A stretch of 64,000 bases of DNA from Cellvibrio sp. 79 (GTDB lineage: Bacteria; Pseudomonadota; Gammaproteobacteria; Pseudomonadales; Cellvibrionaceae), in NCBI GenBank assembly GCA_003056245.1, contig MVDH01000004.1:62001-126000 (forward strand), in the 5' to 3' direction. The notes under the pieces are model-generated. The model did no database searches. It was not told the DNA's origin and saw only the letters and a list, made by a program, of their open reading frames with translations. The position numbers were made by a program, and so were the translations under genes. This document shows, piece after piece, positions 55,463-64,000 of the stretch (position 1 is its first letter; each line of letters starts with the position of its first letter).

Positions 55463-55558
55463 TTGCAGTAAGATGCCTTGATTGCGGTAACGCGTGAATG
55501 CGGTTGAAAAACACTCGAATAATCGACCTTAACTAGTTGATCTGTCAAGGAAATCCTT

Positions 55559-55969
55559 ATGGCTGCCAACGAAAATTTTAATGATGACCACTGGCGCGAA
55601 ACGCTGACCCCCGAGCAGTATCGGATTTGCCGTGAAAAAGGCACAGAACGGCCTTTTACCGGTGAATATTGGCAAGAGTTTAATCCCGGTGATTACCGCT
55701 GTCGCTGCTGCGGAGAATTGCTATTCGATGCAGATACAAAGTTCGACGCTGGCTGTGGCTGGCCCAGTTTTTATGCACCTGTTAACAAGGTAGCAATACG
55801 GGAGTTATTGGATACCAGCCATGGAATGCATCGTACCGAAGTGGTGTGTCGCAATTGTGACTGCCATTTGGGGCATGTTTTTACCGATGGTCCCGCACCT
55901 ACGGGGCTGCGTTATTGCATCAACTCCGCTTCCGTTCTTTTTGTACCTGACGAACAGGATAAAAAGTAA
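55559..55969 (+). CDS. msrB: Peptide-methionine (R)-S-oxide reductase MsrB
   Basis: 136 residues. Zinc cysteines in CRCCGELLF and [10 protein letters not shown], catalytic cysteine in RYCINSASV. Reduces methionine-R-sulfoxide in proteins; the electron donor is thioredoxin. ATG with AAGGAAATCCTT upstream. A weak hairpin (55975-55996) follows. Confidence 0.96.
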   Translation: MAANENFNDDHWRETLTPEQYRICREKGTERPFTGEYWQEFNPGDYRCRCCGELLFDADTKFDAGCGWPSFYAPVNKVAIRELLDTSHGMHRTEVVCRNCDCHLGHVFTDGPAPTGLRYCINSASVLFVPDEQDKK

Positions 55970-55974
55970 TGGCC

Positions 55975-55996
55975 TCCCGAGGGAGTAACCTCGGGA
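55975..55996 (+). terminator. Terminator-like hairpin after msrB
   Basis: TCCCGAGG, 6-nt loop, CCTCGGGA, then AATTTC. The T run is poor. Confidence 0.45.
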
Positions 55997-56202
55997 ATTT
56001 CAAGGTTTCATAGTCTTTGCACAATTGCATGGCCTGATTTGCATTTGTTAACAAATGTTAATTATTGGCTGTGCGGCATGAAACCTTATCCTTAATCATG
56101 TTGAATGCTGACTACTCGCTTTCTCAAGTGAATGTTCGCGCGTGCTACGTCATCTGATAATTAATTAACCCAAGATGATGCCCCAGTTTCCAGGAGTGAT
56201 TT

Positions 56203-57315
56203 ATGAAAAAGTCGCCGCGCTTTTTACAAAGCGGTATTGCCGGTTTATTTGCGGCTGTATTGGCCGTGGGAGCTTATGCCCAACCTCCAGCCGATAAACC
56301 AGTCGAGGTAATCGTTCAGGCTGTCAGTATAAAAAACCTGGCTACCAATATCGAAGCGTTGGGAACACTGCGGGCTAATGAATCTATTTTACTTACCTCT
56401 AACGAAACCAAAAAAGTTACGCGCATTAATTTTGAAGATGGCCAACGAGTCAGCAAAGGCCAGGTGTTGGTCGAAATGACCAGTCGCGAAGAATCTGCAT
56501 TATTGGAAGAAGCACGTTTCAATGCCGATGAAGCAAAAAAACAATTGGATCGCGTGCAGGCATTGGCAAAACAAGGCGCAGCCGCGCAATCATTGCTTGA
56601 TCAACGCATTCGCGAATACGAAGCGGCGCGGGCGCGTTATAACGCGACTGAATCCCGCTTGAAGGACTTGATCTTGCTCGCCCCTTTCTCCGGTGTAGTT
56701 GGTTTACGTGAAGTCAGTGTGGGTGCATTGGTATCACCCGGCGACCAGATCACTACCCTGAACGACGATTCAAAAATGAAACTGGATTTCACTGTGCCCG
56801 GGGTGTACTTGCGCAGTTTGTCTGTGGGATTGCCGATTATTGTAAAAAGCCGTGACCTTGGTGACAAAGTATTTCAGGGGGAGGTTTACAGTATCGATAA
56901 CCAGATAGATGAAGTGACTCGCGCGATTAAGGTGCGTGCATTGCTGGAGAATAAAAACCACGAATTAAAACAGGGTATGTTAATGCAGGTGGATTTAAAA
57001 GCGGGCGCACGCGATGCCATGCTTATTTCCGAGGCTGCATTGGTTCCTTTGGGCAGTAATAATTTTATTTTTCTCGTTAAGCAAGACCCAAAAGGGCTTA
57101 CCGTTGAACGCAAACAAATCCAGATAGGCGAGCGCCTTGCCGGCGCAGTCGAGGTTAAAAGCGGTTTGGCAATTGGCGATAAAGTTGTCACCCATGGCTT
57201 GCAAAAAATACGTGCAGGCCAACGCATAAAAATTCTTTCGGAAGAAAAACCTGTTGCAGATCATGTCGGTGAAGCAACACATTTATCTGACCTGCTGCCC
57301 AAGCAAAAGCAGTGA
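56203..57315 (+). CDS. RND efflux periplasmic adaptor
   Basis: 370 residues with a signal peptide (to about 26). Lipoyl halves surround a long alpha-hairpin (EESALLEEARFNADEAKKQLDRV and the return helix), and LILLAPFSGVVGLREVSVG is the second lipoyl half typical of AcrA/MexA-like proteins. It connects the pump to an outer-membrane channel. No outer-membrane factor gene lies with it. It begins the two-gene operon with the pump gene, 13 bp ahead. Confidence 0.93.
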   Translation: MKKSPRFLQSGIAGLFAAVLAVGAYAQPPADKPVEVIVQAVSIKNLATNIEALGTLRANESILLTSNETKKVTRINFEDGQRVSKGQVLVEMTSREESALLEEARFNADEAKKQLDRVQALAKQGAAAQSLLDQRIREYEAARARYNATESRLKDLILLAPFSGVVGLREVSVGALVSPGDQITTLNDDSKMKLDFTVPGVYLRSLSVGLPIIVKSRDLGDKVFQGEVYSIDNQIDEVTRAIKVRALLENKNHELKQGMLMQVDLKAGARDAMLISEAALVPLGSNNFIFLVKQDPKGLTVERKQIQIGERLAGAVEVKSGLAIGDKVVTHGLQKIRAGQRIKILSEEKPVADHVGEATHLSDLLPKQKQ

Positions 57316-57328
57316 GGTAGATTCGTAA

Positions 57329-60300
57329 ATGAAACTTTCCGATATTTCTATCAAGCGGCCGGTATTTGCATCAGTTATTTCGCTGTTATTAATTGCATTC
57401 GGCCTGGTTGCATTTGATCGCCTGACGCTACGCGAATATCCCAATATTGATCCACCTGTGGTTTCGATTCGCACAAATTATCCCGGTGCTGCGGCAAGCA
57501 TTGTGGAAACACGCATCACTAAAGTTATTGAAGATCGCATATCCGGTGTGGAGGGAATTCGTTTTATCGAGTCCTCGGCGGAAAACGGTGTTTCCAACAT
57601 TGTGGTGCAATTCGATACCGGTCACGATATGGATTCAGCAGCCAATGATATCCGTGATCGCGTGAATGGTGCGCTCGATAATTTGCCCGATGAAGCGGAC
57701 CCTCCCGAAGTGCAAAAAGTCAGTTCCGATGAAGATGTCATTCTCTGGTTTAATTTAACCGGCGAAAATATGACTATTCCTGAATTAACGGACTACGCAC
57801 AACGTTATTTGGTTGATCGCTTTTCGGTAATTGATGGTATTGCGCGCGTGCGCATTGGTGGTGAGCAGCGTTATGCAATGCGTGTCTGGCTTGATCGGCG
57901 TGAACTCGCCGCACGCAACCTGACAGTGAATGATGTTGAAGCGGCATTACGTGCAGAAAACGTTGAATTACCCGCAGGCAGTATTGAATCGTTGGAGCGT
58001 CAATTTACTGTTCGTATGGCGCGAACCTATCGCACGGTAGATCAATTTAATCAGTTGGTGGTAAAGCGCGGTGATGACGGGCACTTGATTCGCTTGGGAG
58101 ATATTGCAAAAGTAGAAAAGGGCACTGAAGAGGATCGCAATTTATTTCGCGGCAATGGCATCACACAAGTAGGCATCGGTATTGTCAAACAATCAACTGC
58201 CAACACGATTGATGTTGCGCGTGGCTCCAAAGCAGAGCGCGATAAAATTAATGAAATTTTACCGAAGGGAATGAAACTTGAAGACAGTTTTGATAGTTCG
58301 GTTTTTGTGGAGCGGGCAATCCATGAAGTGTATATCACGCTCGCTATTGCAATTGTTTTGGTAGTGCTGGTTATCTACGTTTTCCTCGGTAGTATCCGCG
58401 CCATGCTAGTGCCAGCGGTTGCTGTTCCAGTTTCTATTATTGCTACATTTACTGTGCTTGCGGCGATGGATTTCTCAGTCAACATGCTGACGTTGTTAGC
58501 CTTGGTACTCGCAATTGGTTTAGTGGTGGATGATGCAATTGTGGTGTTGGAAAATATCATGCGCCATATGGAGGAAAAAGGAAAAAAACCATTGCTGGCT
58601 GCGTTTGATGGAACCCGTGAAGTGGGTTTTGCAGTAATCGCAACGACGTTGGTGTTGATTGCTATTTTTGTTCCGATTGTATTTTTGAAAGGCGATATTG
58701 GTCGATTGTTTTCCGAGTTTGCAATCACCATGGCTGCTGCCGTTGGATTTTCTGCGTTAATCGCATTGACGTTATCACCGATGCTTGCATCCAAAGTGCT
58801 CGTAAAAAGTGATAACCGAAACCGTTTTCTGGACAAAATAAATCATGGCATGGGGAGGCTGCGTATTCGCTATCAACGCGGTATTCGCTGGTGCTTGGCG
58901 CGCGCTAAATTGGTTATTGCGATATTTGCACTGTTATTGCTGGGCGCTTTTTTCCTCTCGCAACAAATTCCCTCTGAGTACGCACCGCCAGAAGATCGTG
59001 GCAATTTTCAGGTAATGGTTAATGGACCTGAAGGCGCAAGTTATGCCTACATGGAAGAATACATGACCGAAATTGAAAATCGCTTGATGAAATATGTTCA
59101 CAACGATGAAATTACACGCATGATGGTGCGCGCACCGCGTTCATTTGGTACCACAGAAAGTTTTAACAGCGGTATGGTTATTGTGGTGATGAATGATTGG
59201 AGTTTGCGGCGCAATTCTTTTGAAGTGATGGATGATATTCGCGCAGACTTACGGGATTTGCCTGGTGTTACTACCGCTGTAGTGATGCGCCAGGGCTTTG
59301 GTTCACAGGCACAAAAACCGGTGCAGTTTGTATTGGGCGGTGGTACCTACGAAGAGCTTGCGCAATGGCGGGATATTTTGCTGGCAAAGCTTGAACAAAA
59401 TAATCCGGGTTTAATCGGCATTGATTGGGATTACAAAGAAACCAAACCGCAAGTTGAAGTAGTTATTGATACCAATCGCGCGGCGGATCTCGGTGTGAGC
59501 GTAAATAACATTGGCCGCACATTGGAGGCGATGCTCGGTTCACGACGTGCGACCACTTACATTGATGACGGTGAAGAGTACGACATCATTTTGCAAGGTG
59601 AGCGCGATGAACAACGCACTACCACCAGCTTGCAAAACATGTATGTTCGCTCTGAACGTAGCGGTGAATTAATTCCATTGGCGAATCTCGTGACATTAAA
59701 GGAAATTGCAGATGCAAGCCGCTTGAACCGTTACAATCGTATGCGTTCATTAACCATTGAAGCGAACCTTGCGGATAATCTGGCATTGGGCGATGCGCTT
59801 GATCACTTGAATGGGCTGGTGCGTGAACATTTACCAGGTACTGCAGTGGTCGATTACAAAGGGATGTCGCGCGATTTCCAAACGGCAGGGAGTTCGGTAA
59901 TGTTTATTTTCCTGCTCGGTATTTTGATTACGTTTTTGGTGTTGGCTGCACAATTTGAAAGTTATGTGCATCCCTTCGTCATTATGCTCACCGTGCCGCT
60001 TGCTATGCTAGGAGGGATGATCGGGCTCTATCTTACTGACAGCAGTTTTAATCTCTATTCGCAGATTGGATTAATTATGTTGATTGGTCTGGCTGCAAAG
60101 AACGGTATTTTAATCGTGGAGTTTGCCAACCAATTGCGTGACCGCGGTGTGGAATTTACCGAGGCATTACTAGAGGCATCCTCGGCACGTTTGCGTCCTA
60201 TCCTGATGACCAGCCTTACCGCTGTTGCGGGCGCAATTCCTCTGGTTGTTTCGTCCGGTGCCGGTGCGGAGACCCGTTTTGTTATTGGTATTGTGGTAAT

Positions 60301-60445
60301 TTCCGGTGTATTGGTGGCGACAGTTTTAACGTTATTCCTGGTACCTGTTGCCTATAGCTTATTAGCGCGTAATACCGGCTCACCGGGTGATGTAGAGCGC
60401 GATTTGTTGCAACAACAATCCAGATATTCCGGTGATGAAGATTAA
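57329..60445 (+). CDS. RND efflux pump, HAE1-type
   Basis: 1038 residues, the usual pump length. MKLSDISIKRPVFASVISLLL at the start, VLAIGLVVDDAIVVLENI (TM4, with the paired aspartates), and GLAAKNGILIVEFANQLRD (TM10, with the lysine relay residue) are the HAE1 hallmarks. Proton-driven export of hydrophobic toxic compounds or drugs. Preceded by AGTGAGGTAGA. Substrate unknown; no local regulator is present. Confidence 0.95.
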   Translation: MKLSDISIKRPVFASVISLLLIAFGLVAFDRLTLREYPNIDPPVVSIRTNYPGAAASIVETRITKVIEDRISGVEGIRFIESSAENGVSNIVVQFDTGHDMDSAANDIRDRVNGALDNLPDEADPPEVQKVSSDEDVILWFNLTGENMTIPELTDYAQRYLVDRFSVIDGIARVRIGGEQRYAMRVWLDRRELAARNLTVNDVEAALRAENVELPAGSIESLERQFTVRMARTYRTVDQFNQLVVKRGDDGHLIRLGDIAKVEKGTEEDRNLFRGNGITQVGIGIVKQSTANTIDVARGSKAERDKINEILPKGMKLEDSFDSSVFVERAIHEVYITLAIAIVLVVLVIYVFLGSIRAMLVPAVAVPVSIIATFTVLAAMDFSVNMLTLLALVLAIGLVVDDAIVVLENIMRHMEEKGKKPLLAAFDGTREVGFAVIATTLVLIAIFVPIVFLKGDIGRLFSEFAITMAAAVGFSALIALTLSPMLASKVLVKSDNRNRFLDKINHGMGRLRIRYQRGIRWCLARAKLVIAIFALLLLGAFFLSQQIPSEYAPPEDRGNFQVMVNGPEGASYAYMEEYMTEIENRLMKYVHNDEITRMMVRAPRSFGTTESFNSGMVIVVMNDWSLRRNSFEVMDDIRADLRDLPGVTTAVVMRQGFGSQAQKPVQFVLGGGTYEELAQWRDILLAKLEQNNPGLIGIDWDYKETKPQVEVVIDTNRAADLGVSVNNIGRTLEAMLGSRRATTYIDDGEEYDIILQGERDEQRTTTSLQNMYVRSERSGELIPLANLVTLKEIADASRLNRYNRMRSLTIEANLADNLALGDALDHLNGLVREHLPGTAVVDYKGMSRDFQTAGSSVMFIFLLGILITFLVLAAQFESYVHPFVIMLTVPLAMLGGMIGLYLTDSSFNLYSQIGLIMLIGLAAKNGILIVEFANQLRDRGVEFTEALLEASSARLRPILMTSLTAVAGAIPLVVSSGAGAETRFVIGIVVISGVLVATVLTLFLVPVAYSLLARNTGSPGDVERDLLQQQSRYSGDED

Positions 60446-60478
60446 TAGATTGAGCATTAAATAAAATCATAAATAGTT

Positions 60479-60512
60479 AAATTACAGCCAGTACAATTGC
60501 TGGCTGTAATTT
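60479..60512 (+). terminator. Hairpin after the RND pump gene
   Basis: AAATTACAGCCAG, 8-nt loop, CTGGCTGTAATTT; a perfect 13-bp stem 34 bp past the stop. Confidence 0.75.
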
Positions 60513-60614
60513 ACAAATGATTAGGAATTTATAATAAAGATAGTTAATCGGCAACCTTGTTACTCCTATTAACCATACGTATGCAAATAGGGCGCTGTTG
60601 TTAAGCAACAGTGT

Positions 60615-61346
60615 ATGTTTATGAAAAATTGCCTGTTATTACTTTTGATTTTTTCTTTCCTTCCTTCGTGCAGCTCCAGTGTCCCTCTATCCTCAAACTC
60701 AGTTCCTCTATCCTCAAACTCAGTTCCTCCATCATCCCCATCGGAGGTATGGTTCATCAATTCGCTGGAAAAGATTGGCGATGCGCCTGTAACTATCCAG
60801 GGAAACCCCCGTTTAATTGATTCTAAACTTGGCAAGGTAACCAGTTTTGACGGCGACGGCGATAGATTGTTAGTAGATAGAAACCCGTTGAATGGTGCAA
60901 ACGAATTTACTATTGAAATTATTTTTAATCCTGCGGCAGCTTTTCCAACAAATACCGAGCCGCGTTTTTTTCACATTGAAGCAATGGATAATCCCAATCG
61001 ACGGATAACAATTGAATTGCGCCTGAACGATAAAAACCAATGGTATCTGGATGCCTATATCAAGTCGGAAAAATCGCAGTTCACGTTAATTGATCCCACA
61101 AAAACTCACCCGGTTGGAAAGTGGGTTCATGCGGCGGTCACCTATAAAAACCGTGAGTTTACTTCTTATGTAAATGGCAATCAGGAATTAACCGGGCAGG
61201 TGGATTATTTGCCTATTGCAGCAATTGCAAAAACATCTATCGGTGCGCGAATGAATCAAGTGCACTGGTTTAAAGGTGAGATAGCCCAGGTGCGAATTAG
61301 CCACCGCGCGCTTAATCCGATTGAATTTTTATCAGTGGCAAACTAG
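60615..61346 (+). CDS. LamG-type lipoprotein with heptapeptide-repeat tether
   Basis: 243 residues. Lipobox LPSC (Cys19). The following Ser/Pro/Asn tether holds a seven-residue repeat (SSNSVPL) coded by about 21-bp direct DNA repeats at 60682-60739. From residue 60 to the end is a LamG/concanavalin-like beta-sandwich (NEFTIEIIFNP, GKWVHAAVTYKNREFTSYVNG, TSIGARMNQVHWFKGEIAQVRI). Such domains bind sugars in many proteins, which is inference here. Ribosome site weak. Ends at a palindrome. Confidence 0.82.
   Translation: MFMKNCLLLLLIFSFLPSCSSSVPLSSNSVPLSSNSVPPSSPSEVWFINSLEKIGDAPVTIQGNPRLIDSKLGKVTSFDGDGDRLLVDRNPLNGANEFTIEIIFNPAAAFPTNTEPRFFHIEAMDNPNRRITIELRLNDKNQWYLDAYIKSEKSQFTLIDPTKTHPVGKWVHAAVTYKNREFTSYVNGNQELTGQVDYLPIAAIAKTSIGARMNQVHWFKGEIAQVRISHRALNPIEFLSVAN
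60682..60739 (+). repeat. Direct 21-bp repeat, nearly three copies
   Basis: Two near-identical copies of a 21-bp unit containing CCTCTATCCTCAAACTCAG (60682-60702 and 60703-60723), then a degenerate copy (60724-60739). They encode the heptapeptide tether of the LamG lipoprotein. Slippage could change its length. Confidence 0.85.
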
Positions 61347-61362
61347 CCCGGTCACCGGGCTA
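61344..61362. terminator. Palindrome between convergent genes
   Basis: TAGCCCGGT, one base, ACCGGGCTA; it includes the LamG stop codon. It lacks a T run, so it may act as a weak terminator or mRNA 3'-end stabiliser. Confidence 0.45.
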
Positions 61363-61373
61363 ATCACTTGCAT

Positions 61374-62171
61374 TTAATGTTGGTGTTGATGGGAGTCGCG
61401 GGTATGGGCGTAGTTAGGGTCAACGTCCGCGGGATGAATTGCATCGCTAACGTTGGGGTCTGCTTTAAATAATAATTGGCTGGAAGCGATCCAGCCGTTA
61501 TTCCCGTGGGCTTGTAAAACATAGTGCCCATCGGGTGTATCCAATCCTCCGACAGTTAACGTTTCCCCGCGTGTAAAACTCACCGAATATTTTTGACCAT
61601 CTTCACCTTGAATGTGGCCGTACCAGCTAATGCTGTTGTAATCGTGTTTTTCTACTTTATCGATGACAACCGCATAGTCTTTCGCATTTTCTGCCACGCG
61701 TACATTGATGGCATCATCGGGCATTAATGTTTCTATTTTTACCGTGTCCAATTGAATAAATTGGCGGCCATCGGTTAATTCTTCAGGTTTTAACGGCAAA
61801 TCTGCCGGTGTATTTTCTGCCGGTGTCCAGGAGTTGCTTCGTGCAACAGCGGCGGCGACTTCTTCAGGTGAGTAGTCTAAACCGGGGCGGCGTTGTTTGA
61901 TGCTATCCATTCTTGCTTGCAGTTCAGGGCCAGCCATCGCAGAACTCGATAAGCTGACATTGGACTTATTGTTGCCGGATGTCACTGGAATATCCTGTTC
62001 AATATTATTATGTGCTGTGAGTGGTTTTGTGGTTGTGTTTGCTGCGGTTGTTGATGCGGTAGAAAGTTGTGTGGTGACCGGTTGCGTTTCACTGTTGTAA
62101 AAATAAATAACGCCGAAAGCCAAACCAGCTGCCGCCAACGTCTTTAACCAAAAACTTGATTGGGTTTGCAT
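61374..62171 (-). CDS. Metalloprotease propeptide-like protein, separate gene
   Basis: 265 residues. The N-terminus has one hydrophobic helix (about 7-25), so it is either anchored in the inner membrane or secreted. A low-complexity region leads to about 115-245, where DYAVVIDKVEKHDYNSISWY and then GHIQGEDGQKYSVSFTRG look like the propeptide regions of bacterial M12-type metalloproteases (W-x-G, then strands with a G/D turn). The protein has no cysteine and ends HQHQH. It lies immediately downstream of the protease gene on the same strand, and that protease has no propeptide of its own. The propeptide or inhibitor role is inferred by eye. Confidence 0.6.
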   Translation of the reverse strand: MQTQSSFWLKTLAAAGLAFGVIYFYNSETQPVTTQLSTASTTAANTTTKPLTAHNNIEQDIPVTSGNNKSNVSLSSSAMAGPELQARMDSIKQRRPGLDYSPEEVAAAVARSNSWTPAENTPADLPLKPEELTDGRQFIQLDTVKIETLMPDDAINVRVAENAKDYAVVIDKVEKHDYNSISWYGHIQGEDGQKYSVSFTRGETLTVGGLDTPDGHYVLQAHGNNGWIASSQLLFKADPNVSDAIHPADVDPNYAHTRDSHQHQH

Positions 62172-62205
62172 AATTCACGCTCTTTTTTTAAATGTTATTT
62201 AAAGA

Positions 62206-62238
62206 GTTCCGGTGCGTAGCGTTATGACACACCGGAAC
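62206..62238 (-). terminator. Hairpin between protease and propeptide-like genes
   Basis: GTTCCGGTG and CACCGGAAC (9-bp stem, 15-nt loop) in the 79-bp gap, 12 bp after the protease stop. The T run after it is poor. It may be a partial terminator that lowers expression of the downstream gene. Confidence 0.5.
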
Positions 62239-62250
62239 TTAAATTTTTAT

Positions 62251-63639
62251 TTAGCGTTTAATACGAATCCAGTTGATATTCCAGCCACCGGCTTTTGCAA
62301 ACACACCAAAATTATAAGTGCCTGCATTGATATTGACGGTATGGCTGATCGTGGTCCAGTTTTGCCAGCCACCGGTTGCCGGAATGGCCAGCTCACCCAA
62401 TAAAATGGCGCCACCATTTAAGTCAGATGACAGGCGCCCACCACTCGGGCTGGCAACACGATATTCAATTGTGTAAGTGCCTGATGTCGGAATGTTCACA
62501 TTGCTGTAAGCCATCCAGTCATTGGTTTCAATCCAGCCAACATTTTGGCCACCACCTGTATCAGTAGTTGCTTCGGTTTGCACGCCATTATTGGCAAAGT
62601 AATTTTCTGCCTGAATCAGCGTATTAAAACCGGTACCGGTTGTGCTGATAACAATTGAGCTGGCGGAATCATTAAATCCGTCATCGACCAGACAGGAGTC
62701 GTCACCGGTTTTGGTGATGGAATTTCCGGTAAAATTATCATTTTGATACAGCGTTACGCTGTAACCTGCTTGCACGCGCAGTGATGAAATATCATCGTTT
62801 ACAATTCCCCTTGCCTGGAGTTGCGACAGCGTGTAACTCCCGGGTGTCAGGCCGAGGTTGTAACCTCCGTAATTGCAATGTTGCGCAACTTGCACAGGGC
62901 CAGAGGTTCCTGCGGTAGGACGAAATGCCGCAATTTCATCACGCACATTGTGAATCGCCAGTGCACCATAGGCTTCATTGGTTTGGCCAACCGGAATTCC
63001 GCACGGTAATCCGCGGCAGGTTAAATTTGGATTTGAAAAACGATTAACCCGCGTGGTATTGAACACACCTTCGTACGCCATGATATCGACGAATACGTTA
63101 TCGACTCCGTAACCAACACCGTAACGGAAGCGGGCGCCGGATTGATCGCCTTGTTTGCGCGAGTGATTCAAACCCATGTTATGGCCCAGCTCATGCGCCA
63201 TTACGATGGGGCCGCAACCGGGAGCGGTAACGTTCCAGGTCCAGTTTTTATCAACGGCAACATAACCCACGCCGCAAGCTCCTTTTTCATGAAGCTGCGA
63301 TACAAAGTCAGCGCCCAGTTGATCGCGTAATGCAATTGCTGCGCTATTCACACGTAAATTGCCGAGCACTGCGCCCATATCTGCGCCTGCCTGTTCCATC
63401 GGGCGTACACCAACGAGGCGCAATTGCACATCGATCTGGCTGTCGGCATAAGCCGCGTTCATTTGGTTAACCCAACTGTTCATCGCGGTTTGCGGGTCAC
63501 CACCAAAATAATTTCTGGTGTAGTTATCGTAGAGAACCAGCAGGTCAACCGTCGCCGCCTGCACGCTGCCCACCATTAAAAAACTGCCAAGCCCCAATAG
63601 CAGTAGTTTTTTTGCTTTAGTAGCGATGCCTGATTTCAT
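62251..63639 (-). CDS. Secreted metzincin-type zinc protease with crystallin-like and CBM6-type domains
   Basis: 462 residues from the ATG giving MKSGIATK (GAGAGG upstream; an ORF start 32 codons earlier is unlikely). Signal peptide to about residue 28, then directly the catalytic domain. The zinc motif HELGHNMGLNH is at 149-159 and the Met-turn is at DIMAYEG (Met187). Next is a beta/gamma-crystallin-like domain (about 252-333; YSVTLYQNDNFTG) and then a CBM6-like module (340-462; IQAENYF, TNDWMAYSNVNI, NWIRI). It lacks the pro-region usual before bacterial M12 enzymes. The CBM suggests it acts on or near polysaccharide. Confidence 0.9.
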   Translation of the reverse strand: MKSGIATKAKKLLLLGLGSFLMVGSVQAATVDLLVLYDNYTRNYFGGDPQTAMNSWVNQMNAAYADSQIDVQLRLVGVRPMEQAGADMGAVLGNLRVNSAAIALRDQLGADFVSQLHEKGACGVGYVAVDKNWTWNVTAPGCGPIVMAHELGHNMGLNHSRKQGDQSGARFRYGVGYGVDNVFVDIMAYEGVFNTTRVNRFSNPNLTCRGLPCGIPVGQTNEAYGALAIHNVRDEIAAFRPTAGTSGPVQVAQHCNYGGYNLGLTPGSYTLSQLQARGIVNDDISSLRVQAGYSVTLYQNDNFTGNSITKTGDDSCLVDDGFNDSASSIVISTTGTGFNTLIQAENYFANNGVQTEATTDTGGGQNVGWIETNDWMAYSNVNIPTSGTYTIEYRVASPSGGRLSSDLNGGAILLGELAIPATGGWQNWTTISHTVNINAGTYNFGVFAKAGGWNINWIRIKR

Positions 63640-64000
63640 TGCATTCCTCTCATTTATTGTGTGTGGAGTGTTATCAATGCGTTGGATATCACCGAAACAA
63701 TCGCCCATTAGATTGTTTAGCCGGTAAAATCCCATTGCTCGTAGGCATATTTATTTTTTGTATCAAAAGATGCTTACCAAACAATCCGCCAAACTTAACA
63801 CCGAACGGAAAAATGCCTTTGCCACTTGCATCACAGCCTTGAAAAGGTGCCAGTTAAAAATAAAAGTGGGAGTTTTTGCGATAGAAAAGCAGCGATGACA
63901 ACGATTGCCAGTTTATAAACTGGGACTTGCAGCAGCAAAATTCTGGTTGGTTTTACCGAAATTCGAACTTTCCGGGAGACAGTTCAAATGGTGTTCGGGT
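63640..64000 (-). other. 361 bp upstream of the protease gene
   Basis: No convincing gene. It is A/T-rich and should hold the promoter of the minus-strand protease; no match to a consensus was strong enough to list. Confidence 0.4.

Noticed and set aside
58375-58836. 153-codon minus-strand ORF in the RND pump gene
   Set aside because: Shadow of transmembrane coding sequence; Ser/Thr/Asn-rich and without domains.

Overview
The window looks like a chromosomal segment of a polysaccharide-degrading gammaproteobacterium, most likely Cellvibrio or a close relative (Cellvibrionaceae). This is inferred from secreted proteins with poly-serine linkers joined to CBM2, CBM5/12-type and CBM6-type modules, from a complete gammaproteobacterial MSHA-type pilus locus, and from housekeeping genes (argS, mnmC, trmL, pdxB, gcvR, rlmM, alaA, msrB) of gammaproteobacterial type. 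No rRNA, tRNA, CRISPR array, transposase or phage gene was recognised.

Layout. 1-4719: the 3' part of an RND/MMPL exporter gene, a LolA-like protein, an outer-membrane barrel and a type II thioesterase. This looks like the export and editing end of a lipid or natural-product operon that continues to the left. 4820-7531: a promoter with an overlapping palindromic operator drives a 4-TM protein, an NAD(P)-dependent epimerase and an XRE regulator; a LuxR-type regulator with a degenerate receiver domain follows. 7600-9480: an esterase gene remnant, a PEP-CTERM protein and a Sufu-domain protein. 9597-13535: argS, an enoyl-CoA hydratase and a DECR-like SDR, with a hairpin-rich tandem repeat between the last two. 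14012-17697: two tandem secreted GH5-like proteins with PKD-like and CBM2 modules, both missing both catalytic glutamates. 17762-21881: DUF5666/DUF6502 genes. 21978-27561: glutaminyl cyclase, DUF502, ComFB, MnmC, two flavodoxins and TrmL.

27702-44786 is a continuous 16-gene MSHA-type IV pilus locus in the order mshI-(mshI2)-J-K-L-M-N-E-G-F-pilin-C-D-O-P-Q. It encodes the assembly platform, secretin, c-di-GMP-binding extension ATPase (by family), pilin, minor pilins and a large PA14-containing MshQ adhesin/tip protein. 44808-52218 holds DUF2721, gcvR, yheU-rlmM, tusA, two uncharacterised genes, and pdxB with an ATP-NAD kinase-like and a methyltransferase gene. 52612-63639 holds a chitin-binding-module protein with an unknown C-terminal region, alaA, msrB, an RND efflux adaptor/pump pair, a LamG lipoprotein, and a secreted metzincin protease with crystallin and CBM6 modules. 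Next to the protease is a separate gene whose product resembles a metalloprotease propeptide.

The best candidates for undescribed biology are the paired catalytically dead GH5-like proteins, the protease whose propeptide-like partner is a separate gene, the CBM5/12-linked unknown domain, and the operator-controlled 4-TM/epimerase/XRE unit. Family names come from reading translated motifs by eye. No database search was run.
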